Positions 45,901 through 53,906 of a stretch of 64,000 nt of DNA are shown one piece after another. Position 1 is the stretch's first letter. The number at the start of each line of letters is the position of its first letter. The notes below the pieces were generated by a model, which saw nothing but the letters and a program-made list of their open reading frames with translations, was not told where the DNA came from and searched no databases. The DNA comes from Pseudomonas sp. SDI (lineage in GTDB: Bacteria; Pseudomonadota; Gammaproteobacteria; Pseudomonadales; Pseudomonadaceae): positions 62,001 to 126,000 of the forward strand of contig NZ_QETK01000009.1 of assembly GCF_003105155.1 (NCBI RefSeq). The letters run 5' to 3'. A program made the translations under genes and the position numbers.

Positions 45901-48207
45901 CGGCACCTGGCTGCCAAGCAGGCGCTGGACGGCCGGTTCGTCGAGCGCGGCGAGAATCGCTTCGGCCAGACGGTTATCGGTCAATTGCCTGAGCGACACC
46001 GGGATCGCTGGCCGGACCGCCCAACTGGGGTGGCCGAAGACACGCGGCGGTCCCTCCGCCAAAGCCCCAGGCGACACCGCCAACAACCGTTGCGGCCAAC
46101 CCGGCAAGGTCACCGCGAGCCGAGCGCCGAGGGTGACTTCGGCCCGCAATGGATGGCCATTGCGCAGATCGTTCAGTGCATTGTCCAGGCGCTGCTCCAG
46201 GCGCAGGCGCTCCAGCGTGTCGCGCAGCAATGGCGGCACCCGCCGCCCGTGCAGGTGCATCTCGCGCAGCAGGTCGTCGCCGCAACCACTGATCTGCGCC
46301 GCCGCCTCCAGCAGTTCATCCGTCACGCCCTCGGCCAGCGGGCCGATCCGCCGCAGCAACTGCTGCCGGCTCCAGTCCAGCGGGCTCTCGTCGCGCAAGC
46401 GCCAGGCGCCTTGGCCATTGTGCCGCAGCGCTGGCCGGTAGGCCTCGGCAAACTCGGGGTGGCCCAGGCTCCAGCCGCCCGCCTCGTCCCGATGCACCTC
46501 GAAGGTACGCCCGTCGATACGCACATAACTCGACGTGCCCCGCCAGTACACGCCCTGGCTATCGGCAACAGCGGCGCCGAGATCGACGTCGCTGGCGTAG
46601 TTGCCGAGCGACGGCTTCCACAAACGAAAATTGCCATTGGGCAAGCGCACCTTGACCAGCCCGTCGACCAGCTCGCAAGCGAGCATTGGCTCGGCCGCCC
46701 GACCGGCTACGCCAAAACCGATCATCAGCGCTACATTCAGGCCGATCGAGCGCAGATGCGCCCACAGCTCGTCGATCTCGCCGTTCTCCCAGGCATGCAC
46801 GCCTTCCACGACGTCATCGAGCAGTTGCACGGCGGTCACCAGCAACATCACCGCGCCCACTGCCGGCACCATGAACGCCAGCGTGTTGAGCACATTCAGG
46901 CCAATGTCCTCCCAATAGGCCAGGCGCCGCTCGCGCGCCTGCTCGTCGACATCGGCACTGGGGACTGCCAGGAAGCGCGCGTCCTGTTTGAGCTTGCTCA
47001 GGTGCTGGTCCTGCAACAGGCCGAACAGCTCGCCATGGATTGGCACCTCGCGCAGGTACAGCTTGCCGTCGGGGTCCGGGCGCTGCTCATAGATACCGTT
47101 CGGGTCCTTGACCAGGTGATACAGCGCCGCCTCCAGGCGGGTAAAGACATGGGCCTGATCGGCCTGCAGAACAAAACGCCGCAATAACGCCCGATACTCA
47201 CCGAAGCGCAATTTGTGCAGCAGATCAGCGTGCAATGCCTCGACCGTGGCGTACTGCTTGAGGGGTTGTCGCGGTGCCCCCGGCAAATAGAGCAGGCACA
47301 ACGCCTTGCCCGAATCGCCTTCGGAGCGGATGAACAAGGGTTCGAACAGTTGCGCCGTGAACATTTTCAGCCGGCTGACTCGGACCCGACGACCTCGATA
47401 AAGCGGCCGCTGCGGCGATTCGAGCAATTCCAGCAATGTCTGGCGGACGGATTCCTCGATGTCTTTTTTCATCAAGGCAAGCTGGATGTGCACGCGGAAC
47501 TGGGCTTTAAAAGTAGCCACCGACGCGGCGCGGATCCCGGCACGGGTCGTCGGCGTCTCGAACACCTCGGTCAAATGACGTTGATAGCGCCCCCCCAGGT
47601 CCAGGTCGTGGCAAAGCCTGGCAAACCGCGTCGGTTCGATCGCCAGTCTGTCCAGGAAACGGTAACGAAAACGCGGCGCTCCGCCTTCGGTGCCCGGTAC
47701 CAGTTCCAGGGTGAAGGCGCCTTCCGGTGCCAGCGCGGTGCCGGCCTCGAATTCGCAGTCCGCAGCAAAGTTCTGCAAGGCCGCCTGCAATAGACTTTGC
47801 TGACGCGGCACCAATTGCCGCATCGCGCCAAACACCACGCTCTGGTAGCGCACCTCGACGAACTGCGTGCGGTGCAGGTCCGGCTTGATCTTCAGGTCGT
47901 CCGCCATTCGCTTGCGCAGCAGCGGCTCACAGAACCCGCTGACGCTCTGCAGCCCCTTGAGCGCTCGCGCCAGCATCGCGGCCGTGCGGCGACTGCGGTG
48001 CAGGTACGCCAGGAAGGCCTCGCGCTCGCCGGCCGGAGCCTGATTGAACCAGTTGGCATTGCCTGCCAGAAAGCTGGGATCGACGAACAGACTGCGGCCA
48101 AGCCGATCCAGATCGGCAGGCGTTGCATGCCAGAGCCACGCGGGCAGCTGTTGCTGGATAAACGGCCCGTGCAGACCGGGAGCTTCGGGACGGGATGGGG
48201 TCGGCAT
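42997..48207 (-). CDS. Giant DUF6543-LRR-NEL protein, predicted E3 ubiquitin ligase effector (NEL2)
   Basis: This 1736-residue paralogue of the downstream gene starts at the ATG at 48207 (AGGAGACCCACCC upstream), which aligns with the start of NEL1 (GLHGPFIQQQLPAWLWHATP). The N-terminal half repeats the DUF6543-like motifs (RFRYRFLDRLAIEPTRFARL, HVFTRLEAALYHLVKDP) and a hydrophobic segment (TLAFMVPAVGAVMLLVTAVQLL, near 435). Leucine-rich repeats run from about 1110 to 1370 (LRLNNMQLAEVPVGFL, LDLADNTLMSLPG, LDLSGNPLGLAP). The NEL domain has predicted catalytic Cys1477 in FPVTCGDAGAEAFSELE. The two genes are 69 bp apart and probably arose by tandem duplication with later divergence. Delivery route unknown. 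Confidence 0.87.
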   Translation of the reverse strand: MPTPSRPEAPGLHGPFIQQQLPAWLWHATPADLDRLGRSLFVDPSFLAGNANWFNQAPAGEREAFLAYLHRSRRTAAMLARALKGLQSVSGFCEPLLRKRMADDLKIKPDLHRTQFVEVRYQSVVFGAMRQLVPRQQSLLQAALQNFAADCEFEAGTALAPEGAFTLELVPGTEGGAPRFRYRFLDRLAIEPTRFARLCHDLDLGGRYQRHLTEVFETPTTRAGIRAASVATFKAQFRVHIQLALMKKDIEESVRQTLLELLESPQRPLYRGRRVRVSRLKMFTAQLFEPLFIRSEGDSGKALCLLYLPGAPRQPLKQYATVEALHADLLHKLRFGEYRALLRRFVLQADQAHVFTRLEAALYHLVKDPNGIYEQRPDPDGKLYLREVPIHGELFGLLQDQHLSKLKQDARFLAVPSADVDEQARERRLAYWEDIGLNVLNTLAFMVPAVGAVMLLVTAVQLLDDVVEGVHAWENGEIDELWAHLRSIGLNVALMIGFGVAGRAAEPMLACELVDGLVKVRLPNGNFRLWKPSLGNYASDVDLGAAVADSQGVYWRGTSSYVRIDGRTFEVHRDEAGGWSLGHPEFAEAYRPALRHNGQGAWRLRDESPLDWSRQQLLRRIGPLAEGVTDELLEAAAQISGCGDDLLREMHLHGRRVPPLLRDTLERLRLEQRLDNALNDLRNGHPLRAEVTLGARLAVTLPGWPQRLLAVSPGALAEGPPRVFGHPSWAVRPAIPVSLRQLTDNRLAEAILAALDEPAVQRLLGSQVPASARAQVLREQLAELGGRQRSSLLDQLHGAATPTQPADVQRLQSMFPRLSAEAAQELLGQVPRSEREELAQGLAGPSLRLAEAARLCQRQIRLGRAIEGLYAPGLESQDSACLAFGLLERLPGWPQAFSLELRELTLEGPLLQRLGPSSGPSSTVLRIGQRYRVYDAEGQELASERSIYDAILQALPESAGSALGMARDASQALRVALYRQALAARGQAANLLGLQPVRPWFRSPLQLADGRNGYPLGGVGSTLSGSNRRLRNLFPTLDAQALVALRESLLLRYARLGDAIAALEEAWLELDEDLQSWIERGVDAIERDSRRTLAARVLQAWRRRSGEGSQLLDLSDIQVSELPSLQTRFEHIHDLRLNNMQLAEVPVGFLHQFDQVQVLRLASNWLSEVPQAVCWMRRLRVLDLQNNRLLHRPAMFETLRLLRHLRSLDLADNTLMSLPGEALQTLLMMPGLRRLNLSGNYLTLETGALELLSELSLESLELADNLIRLDPPRAALFARYGQLQRLDLSGNPLGLAPQVDGLRALERLNLERCLLRDWPSGVTALMEHSERLRIVDLSSNGITQLPELGTTRFAQQLLADETASYRLLLDQNPLDAAAFGQLQRLRTHPRREGRGMLLTTWLLGASQARRNLWNGLFHGRSNRALKDMLERMLLSQDIQRRPEAVSERIWALLEAATAHTQLREELLAIAEGFPVTCGDAGAEAFSELELASLAFQQGLVAADVGARHSGLLTFYKKLYRRAQVQRLADRIILQRSLRRHALLEQRLPLPALDPLDDIPDRILSRFSVDDIEIRLAMRQDLAPRLDFPEPSSGMLYREIAQVSPATLARVKNAVLKSETERNRRAWMVTTPGWQRYLKQRFAAQFQVISEFWAEGLDYLDDCLGMGEPSVTRLDRSVRELLSGALHEDVLDSSGRLRHPTLDNQRYLHAVNALQQAHEKAEEDLMLSLTRVEELAG

Positions 48208-48264
48208 GGGTGGGTCTCCTGTACTGGGCAAAGCCACAGCAGACCCGTCCCGAACCCGGCGCAT

Positions 48265-48281
48265 GGACTACATATTGCTGA
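48265..48281 (-). promoter_or_regulatory. Conserved 17-bp motif upstream of NEL2
   Basis: On the minus strand TCAGCAATATGTAGTCC matches the motif before NEL1 at 15 of 17 positions and lies at nearly the same distance (58 bp) from the start codon. Confidence 0.45.
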
Positions 48282-48333
48282 GCGCACGGATCAATCCGCG
48301 AGTGCCTCCGAGCAGATCAACCCAGCCAGGCCT

Positions 48334-48350
48334 GCACTACCTATTGTTCA
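48334..48350 (-). promoter_or_regulatory. Third copy of the motif, at the sohB stop codon
   Basis: On the minus strand TGAACAATAGGTAGTGC begins with the sohB stop codon, just as the NEL1 copy begins with the NEL2 stop. It matches that copy at 15 of 17 positions and lies 69 bp upstream of the NEL2 copy. Confidence 0.4.
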
Positions 48351-49364
48351 GCGCCAGCGGCTCAGCCGGCTCCACAGGCCCAACAGGGTGTTTTCGAGGG
48401 CGCCGCTCGCGCTCAGGCCGACGCGCTCCTGCAAGCTTTTGCGCTCGGCGTAATGCAGGTGGTAGAGGTTGCAGTCGCGGGCGCGTTCGCCGAGGTACTC
48501 ATCGCTGGTTTTCAGCTCGTCGACCAATTGCTTGTTCAGCGCGGCAACGCCGAGCCAGACTTCGCCAGTCGCAACATCATCGATGTGCAACTGCGGGCGG
48601 TAGCGCGAGACGAAGTCCTTGAACAACTGATGGGTAACGTCGAGGTCTTCCTGGAACTTCTCGCGGCCCTTGTCGGTGTTCTCGCCGAACACGGTGAGGG
48701 TGCGCTTGTACTCGCCGGCGGTGAGCACTTCGAAATCGATGTCGTGTTTTTTCAGCAGGCGGTTGACGTTCGGTAGCTGCGCGACCACGCCGATGGAGCC
48801 GAGCACGGCGAACGGTGCACTGACGATGCGCTCGCCGATGCAGGCCATCATGTAGCCGCCGCTGGCCGCGACCTTGTCGATGCACACGGTCAGCGGTACC
48901 CCGGCCTGACGAATACGCGCCAGTTGCGAGGCAGCCAGGCCATAGCTGTGAACCATACCGCCGCCGCTTTCCAGGCGCAGTACCACTTCGTCGCGCGGGG
49001 TGGCCAGGGTCAGCAGGGCCGTGATTTCATGGCGCAGGCTGTCGGTGGCCGAGGCCTTGATGTCGCCATCGAAATCGAGGACGAACACCCGGGGTTTGTC
49101 CTCGGGAGTTTTCTTCAGCTGTTTTTCGCTTTTGGCCTGCTGCTTGCGCAGGGCCTTGAGCTGCGCCTTGTCGAGCAGGCTGGATTCCAGGCGCTCGCGC
49201 AATGCCTTATAGAAGTCGTTCAGGCGGGTAACCTGCAATTGCCCACCGGCCTTACGCCGACCCTTGCTGCGCAAACCGGCAATGGCCGACAACACGACCA
49301 GAATCGCGATGACCAACGTCGCGGTCTTGGCGAGGAAGCTCGCATACTCTGCAAGAAACTCCAT
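48348..49364 (-). CDS. sohB: Inner-membrane serine peptidase SohB
   Basis: This 338-residue protein has an N-terminal membrane helix (about 10-30), a charged linker rich in Lys/Gln (about 60-90) and an S49 peptidase domain. VFVLDFDGDIKAS and LRLESGGGMVHSYGLAASQL precede the catalytic serine region KVAASGGYMMACIGERIVSAPFAVLGSIGV, with the general-base lysine in TAGEYKRTLTVFGENTDKGREKF. SohB is the small SppA-like protease facing the periplasm. A dyad (49379-49389/49409-49419) lies upstream of the start. It is followed by the NEL genes on the same strand; the link is probably only positional. Confidence 0.93.
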   Translation of the reverse strand: MEFLAEYASFLAKTATLVIAILVVLSAIAGLRSKGRRKAGGQLQVTRLNDFYKALRERLESSLLDKAQLKALRKQQAKSEKQLKKTPEDKPRVFVLDFDGDIKASATDSLRHEITALLTLATPRDEVVLRLESGGGMVHSYGLAASQLARIRQAGVPLTVCIDKVAASGGYMMACIGERIVSAPFAVLGSIGVVAQLPNVNRLLKKHDIDFEVLTAGEYKRTLTVFGENTDKGREKFQEDLDVTHQLFKDFVSRYRPQLHIDDVATGEVWLGVAALNKQLVDELKTSDEYLGERARDCNLYHLHYAERKSLQERVGLSASGALENTLLGLWSRLSRWR

Positions 49365-49378
49365 TTAAAACACCATTG

Positions 49379-49419
49379 AGGCTCGGAAACCGCCATTCTA
49401 CGGGCATATTTCCGAGCCT
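49379..49419. promoter_or_regulatory. 11-bp inverted repeat in the sohB upstream region
   Basis: AGGCTCGGAAA and TTTCCGAGCCT form perfect 11-bp arms 19 bp apart, 15 bp before the sohB start. A TAGAAT hexamer lies between the arms on the minus strand. It could be an operator around the sohB -10 box or a leader hairpin. The rest of the 327-bp gap to 49691 holds only the PsrA-like site. Confidence 0.4.
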
Positions 49420-49611
49420 GTCTAACGATGCACCGGTACGCGCGGTACGACAGTCTTTCCACTTATGTCATACGCAGTCACGGGGCTATTTCGCTGGGCA
49501 TGATCCGTCAGCCGATCAGGCAACTCGTCACAGAAAGACGCCAGGTTCAGCAACTGCGGCGCTTGGCGAGCCAGGCACGGCACCCGTGCAGCGTCGTTCA
49601 AACGCTCTTTT

Positions 49612-49625
49612 CAAACGCTTGTATG
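49612..49625. promoter_or_regulatory. PsrA-box-like site before the phosphatase/SCP2/SDR genes
   Basis: CAAACGCTTGTATG fits CAAAC-N4-GTTTG with one mismatch. A direct repeat of TTCAAACGCT (49597-49606 and 49610-49619) includes it. PsrA is the pseudomonad TetR-type regulator answering long-chain fatty acids; the genes downstream have lipid-type functions. Confidence 0.3.
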
Positions 49626-49691
49626 TTTTTTCGTTGACAGCCTGCGGGCGGCAACCTAACCTCGCCAGATCCTTCAAAGCAGGCGGACGAC

Positions 49692-50390
49692 GTGGGCAGT
49701 ATCTACCTGATTCGACATGGCCAGGCCTCCTTCGGTGCGGACGACTACGACGTCCTCTCGACGTTGGGCATGCGTCAAAGCGAAGCCCTCGGCGACCACC
49801 TGAACCAGCTCGGCCTGCGCCTGCACCGCTGCCTGGCCGGCGACCTGCGGCGCCAGCAGGACACCGCCCGCCTGACCCTGGCGCAACTGCCCGGCGCACC
49901 GGCGCTGGAAACCGATACCGCCTTCAACGAATTCGATGCCGACGCGGTCATCCGCGCCCTGCTCCCCAGCCTGCTGGTGCACGAGCCAGAAGCCCTGCAT
50001 GTGCTGCGCAATGCCCAACACAACCGGAGCGAGTTCCAGCGCCTGTTCGCGCTGATGATCCAGCAGTGGCACGACGGCGAATACGCCCACGACGGCCTGG
50101 AAAGCTGGAACAGCTTCGTCGAGCGGGTCAGCGGCGGCCTGCAGCGAGTGCTGCAGCAGGCCGGCCAAGGCGACAACATCGCCATCTTTACCTCCGGCGG
50201 CACCATCGCTGCCCTGCTCCACCTGATTACCGGCATTACCGCCAGCCAGGCCTTTGCGCTGAACTGGCAGATCATCAACACTTCGCTCAGCGTGCTGAAG
50301 TTCCGCGGCAGCGAAGTGACCCTGGCTTCCTTCAACAGCCAAGCCCACGTGCAGCTGCTGAGGGCGCCGGAGCTCGTCACCTATCGATGA
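49692..50390 (+). CDS. Histidine phosphatase family protein
   Basis: This 232-residue phosphoglycerate-mutase-like protein starts at GTG 49692. The catalytic RHG motif is at LIRHGQASFG, with the second arginine in LAGDLRRQQDTARLTL and the second histidine region at FTSGGTIAALLHL, where the usual GH is replaced by SGG. The acid residue FNEFDAD follows. It opens a group with SCP2, phosphotransferase and SDR genes, an arrangement frequent in Pseudomonas and likely linked to acyl-chain metabolism. Substrate unknown; the altered second His motif makes some members non-standard. Confidence 0.85.
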   Translation: MGSIYLIRHGQASFGADDYDVLSTLGMRQSEALGDHLNQLGLRLHRCLAGDLRRQQDTARLTLAQLPGAPALETDTAFNEFDADAVIRALLPSLLVHEPEALHVLRNAQHNRSEFQRLFALMIQQWHDGEYAHDGLESWNSFVERVSGGLQRVLQQAGQGDNIAIFTSGGTIAALLHLITGITASQAFALNWQIINTSLSVLKFRGSEVTLASFNSQAHVQLLRAPELVTYR

Positions 50391-50447
50391 GCCCCGGCCC
50401 ACCGCGACTGGCAACGGTCGCTGCAATCACTTAACAAGGAATACACC

Positions 50448-50765
50448 ATGACTTCTGTAGCCGATGCCGTTCAAGCGATGAAAGCCAAGTTCAACCCAGC
50501 TGCCGCTGCCGGCCTGGACCTGATCTTCGGCTTCAACATCACCGACGAAGACAAACAGTACGCGCTGATCGTCAAAGATGGCACCTGCGACCTGCAGGAA
50601 GGTGAAAACGCAGACGCCAACTGCACCCTGGTGCTGGACAGCGAAACCCTGAAAGGCATCGTCAGCGGCGAAACCGACGGCATGCAAGCCTTCATGGGCG
50701 GCAAACTGCGCGTCGAAGGCGACATGATGCTGTCGATGAAACTCAGCGAGCTGTTCCCGGCCTGA
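50448..50765 (+). CDS. SCP2 sterol-binding domain protein
   Basis: This 105-residue stand-alone SCP2 domain starts at the ATG at 50448 behind AACAAGGAATACACC. It shows DLIFGFNITDEDKQYALIVKDGTCDL, CTLVLDSETLKGIVSGETDGMQAFMGGKLRVEGDMMLSMKLSELF, the standard fold that binds fatty acyl chains or acyl-CoA in a hydrophobic tunnel. It lies 57 bp after the phosphatase gene and ends at a strong terminator. Role as a lipid carrier is inferred. Confidence 0.92.
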   Translation: MTSVADAVQAMKAKFNPAAAAGLDLIFGFNITDEDKQYALIVKDGTCDLQEGENADANCTLVLDSETLKGIVSGETDGMQAFMGGKLRVEGDMMLSMKLSELFPA

Positions 50766-50789
50766 GCCCTGCGCTGATGCCGAACAAAA

Positions 50790-50819
50790 CCGAAGCGCGC
50801 AACCGCTTCGGTTTTTTTT
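50790..50819 (+). terminator. Rho-independent terminator after the SCP2 gene
   Basis: CCGAAGCG/CGCTTCGG (50790-50797 and 50804-50811) with a 6-base loop is followed by eight T. It separates the phosphatase-SCP2 pair from the phosphotransferase-SDR pair. Confidence 0.92.
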
Positions 50820-50958
50820 CGCCTGGCGTTTGACCCGGCATCAGGTACGTTGATCGACCGGCAACACGCGCGCCTATAAGGCTGGGCGGCGCTTGTCCGG
50901 CCCCGTTGTGAGAATTAGATTAGCCAATAGTAATCAGCTTTCAGAATAAGGGATCAGC

Positions 50959-52026
50959 ATGACGCTCACCGACCAGTCCACCCAGGTCCGCCCCGGCGAA
51001 GAACTCGATGTCGCCCTCATCGACCCTTACCTCAAGGCCCACATTCCCGGCTTGAGCGGTACGCCGACGATCAGCCAGTTCCCCGGCGGCGCCTCGAACC
51101 TGACCTACCTGCTGCAGTACCCGCAACGCGAGTTCGTGCTACGCCGTCCGCCGTTCGGGCACAAGGCCAAGTCGGCACATGACATGGGCCGCGAGTTCCG
51201 CATCCTCAACCAGCTCAACCGTGGCTTCCCGTACTGTCCCAAGGCCTACGTGCACTGCACCGACGAGTCGCTGATCGGGGGCGAGTTCTATGTGATGGAC
51301 CGGGTCAAGGGCATCATCCTGCGCGCCGACCTGCCGCCCGAGCTGGGCCTGGATACCGCGCGCACCGAGGCACTGTGCAAGAGCTTCATCCAGCGCATGG
51401 TCGAGCTGCACCAGGTCGACTATCACGCCTGCGACCTGGCCGACCTGGGCAAGCCCGAGGGTTATGTGCAGCGGCAGATCGAAGGCTGGGCCAAGCGCTA
51501 CGACACCGCGTTGACGCCAGATGCACCACGCTGGGAAAAGGTCATTGCCTGGCTGCGCGACAAGCAGCCGGCCGACCACCCGCGGCCGGGCATCATCCAT
51601 AACGACTACCGCTTCGACAACGTGATCCTCGATGCCGATAACCCGATGCGCATCATCGGCGTGCTCGACTGGGAAATGACCACCCTCGGCGACCCGCTGA
51701 TGGACCTGGGCAACACCCTCGCCTACTGGATCGAAGCCGGCGACCCGGCCCCGGTGCAACTGATGCGGCGCCAGCCGAGCAACGCGCCGGGCATGCTCAC
51801 CCGTCGGCAGTTCGTCGACTACTACGCCGAGCGCGCCGGCATTGCCATCGACAACTACGACTTCTATTACACCTACGGCCTGTTCCGCCTGGCCGGTATC
51901 GTTCAGCAGATCTACTACCGCTTCTACCACGGCCAGACCCAGGACAAACGCTTCGCCCAATTCATCCATATGAACACGTTGCTGGAGCAGATGAGCCTGC
52001 ACGTCATCGCCAACTCCGACCTGTGA
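50959..52026 (+). CDS. Phosphotransferase family protein (APH/ACAD-associated type)
   Basis: This 355-residue kinase-like protein has an N-lobe (GGASNLTYLL, FVLRRPPFGH), HRD-equivalent catalytic motif IIHNDYRFDNVIL and DFG-equivalent VLDWEMTTLGDPLMDLG. It matches the aminoglycoside-phosphotransferase-like proteins fused to or neighbouring acyl-CoA dehydrogenases, which phosphorylate hydroxy-acyl substrates. The SDR gene starts 23 bp downstream. A role in hydroxy-fatty-acid use is inferred from family and neighbours. Confidence 0.88.
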   Translation: MTLTDQSTQVRPGEELDVALIDPYLKAHIPGLSGTPTISQFPGGASNLTYLLQYPQREFVLRRPPFGHKAKSAHDMGREFRILNQLNRGFPYCPKAYVHCTDESLIGGEFYVMDRVKGIILRADLPPELGLDTARTEALCKSFIQRMVELHQVDYHACDLADLGKPEGYVQRQIEGWAKRYDTALTPDAPRWEKVIAWLRDKQPADHPRPGIIHNDYRFDNVILDADNPMRIIGVLDWEMTTLGDPLMDLGNTLAYWIEAGDPAPVQLMRRQPSNAPGMLTRRQFVDYYAERAGIAIDNYDFYYTYGLFRLAGIVQQIYYRFYHGQTQDKRFAQFIHMNTLLEQMSLHVIANSDL

Positions 52027-52049
52027 CGACTACAACAAGGAAAACGCCC

Positions 52050-52817
52050 ATGTCCAAAACCCAACTGTTCGACCTCGACGGCAAGATTGCCTTCGTTTCC
52101 GGCGCCAGCCGCGGGATCGGCGAAGCCATTGCCCACCTGCTGGCCCAGCAAGGCGCGCATGTGATCGTCTCCAGCCGCAAGCTGGAAGGCTGTCAGCACG
52201 TTGCCGACGCGATCATTGCGGCCGGCGGCAAGGCCACTGCGGTGGCCTGTCATATCGGCGAGATGGAACAGATTGCCCAGGTGTTTGCCGGTATTCGCGA
52301 GCAGTTCGGCCGCCTGGATATCCTGGTCAATAACGCGGCGACCAACCCGCAGTTCTGCAATGTGCTGGATACCGACCTGGGGGCGTTCCAGAAAACCGTC
52401 GACGTGAACATCCGCGGTTACTTCTTCATGTCGGTGGAAGCCGGCAAGCTGATGCGTGAGCACGGCGGCGGCAGCATCATCAACGTGGCCTCGATCAACG
52501 GCGTATCGCCGGGGGTATTCCAGGGCATCTACTCGGTGACCAAGGCGGCGGTGATCAACATGACCAAGGTGTTCGCCAAGGAATGCGCGCCATTCGGCAT
52601 CCGCTGCAATGCCCTGCTGCCGGGGCTGACCGATACCAAGTTTGCCTCGGCGCTGGTGAAGAACGAGGCGATCCTCAACACCGCGCTGCAACAGATTCCG
52701 CTCAAGCGCGTGGCCGATCCGAAGGAAATGGCCGGTGCCGTGCTGTACCTGGCCAGCGATGCGTCGAGCTACACCACGGGTGTGGCGCTGAATGTGGACG
52801 GTGGCTTCCTGAGCTGA
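52050..52817 (+). CDS. Short-chain dehydrogenase/reductase (SDR)
   Basis: This 255-residue classical SDR has the cofactor motif GASRGIGEAIAH (about 16-27), NNAAT (about 93), catalytic Ser in NVASINGVS, Tyr-x-x-x-Lys in YSVTKAAV, and the GGFLS end. I chose the ATG at 52050 (AAGGAAAACGCCC) rather than the GTG at 52023. It pairs with the phosphotransferase gene, as in many pseudomonads, and probably oxidises a hydroxyacyl intermediate. Confidence 0.9.
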   Translation: MSKTQLFDLDGKIAFVSGASRGIGEAIAHLLAQQGAHVIVSSRKLEGCQHVADAIIAAGGKATAVACHIGEMEQIAQVFAGIREQFGRLDILVNNAATNPQFCNVLDTDLGAFQKTVDVNIRGYFFMSVEAGKLMREHGGGSIINVASINGVSPGVFQGIYSVTKAAVINMTKVFAKECAPFGIRCNALLPGLTDTKFASALVKNEAILNTALQQIPLKRVADPKEMAGAVLYLASDASSYTTGVALNVDGGFLS

Positions 52818-52829
52818 CTCAAGCCTGAG

Positions 52830-53761
52830 TCAGGGCAATGTGGGCGCGGGCTCGTCCCCCGGGCTGCGGGCAAAATGCCGTTTGTACTCGCGGCTGAACT
52901 GCGATGGGCTCTGGTAGCCCACCCGGTGCGCCACCTGCGCCACCCCCAGCCCTTCGCCAATCAACATCTGCTGCGCCTTGAGCAAGCGCAAGCGCTTGAG
53001 GTACTGCATCGGCGCCAGCAAGGTGGTGCGCTTGAAATGCTCATGGAAGGTCGACACGCTCATGTTCGCGCAGGCGGCCAGCGCCTCGACACTCAGCGGT
53101 TCGGCAAAATGCTCGCGCAGGTAACTCAGCGACGCGGCAATCCGCGCAAAGTGGCCCTGCTGTTCCACCAGCGCCCGCAACACGCCAGCCTGCGGCCCGC
53201 GCAACGCCACATACAGCACCTCGCGCACCCGCGCCGCGCCCATGACCTGGCTGTCGAGCGGATCGTGCAGGCAGCGCAACAAGCGCTCGACACTGTCGCG
53301 CATCGGTGCATCCAGCGCCGCCGAGGTCATCGATTCCGGGGTCTGCAGCTCACTGGCGGCGTGACCGCTCCCCCCATCGCCTGCACCAGTTCGCCCAGCA
53401 CAATGCGGTCGATGGCCACCGACACGCCAAGCAACGGCGCCTGCTCGGTGGCAAAGGTCTCGCACATGAACGGCACCGATAGCGCCTGCACCAGGTAATG
53501 CCCGGCGCCATATTCCAGGGTGCGCGGTCCCAGCCGCGCCAGCTTGCTGCCCTGGGCGAGAATCATCAGGCTCGGCTCGTAGATCTGCGGGCTGCTCGCC
53601 ACATAGTGGCTCCAGCTCAGTACCTGCACCTGCGGCAGGCGCGTGTCGACGAAACCCGGACGGGTCGCCAGCGGCGCAATCAGCGCACAAAGGCTGGCAT
53701 TGGCATCGGAATGGGAAGTCAGTTGCATGGCTAACCAGGACGGAGGATCAGACACTTGCAT
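52830..53761 (-). pseudogene. AraC-family regulator split by a frameshift in a C6 tract
   Basis: An AraC N-terminal cupin-type domain (PSLMILAQGSKLARLGPRTLEYGAGHYLVQALSVPF) reads from about 53761 or 53728 to 53376. The partner and HTH half (LDAPMRDSVERLLRCLHDP; SVEALAACANMSVSTFHEHFKRTT; VAQVAHRVGYQSPSQFSREYKRHF) is in another frame down to 52830. The switch maps to six G on the minus strand at 53370-53375; seven G would rejoin QAMGG to SGHAASELQTPESM. The layout is YqhC-like, and it diverges from an alcohol dehydrogenase, its likely target. It may be a true mutation, a slippage-controlled gene, or a sequencing error. Confidence 0.85.
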
Positions 53762-53906
53762 CATCGCAGATCTGCGGCGCATTGCACTCCGGGCGGGCCA
53801 AGTCCGGAGGATCAGGCATGACAGCCGGAGAAATGCGGGTGGCCAGTGAAACGTTCCAGCTGGAGAATGTACGCCTTTCATTCTTCAGTGCTTTGCGAGG
53901 TTCGCC

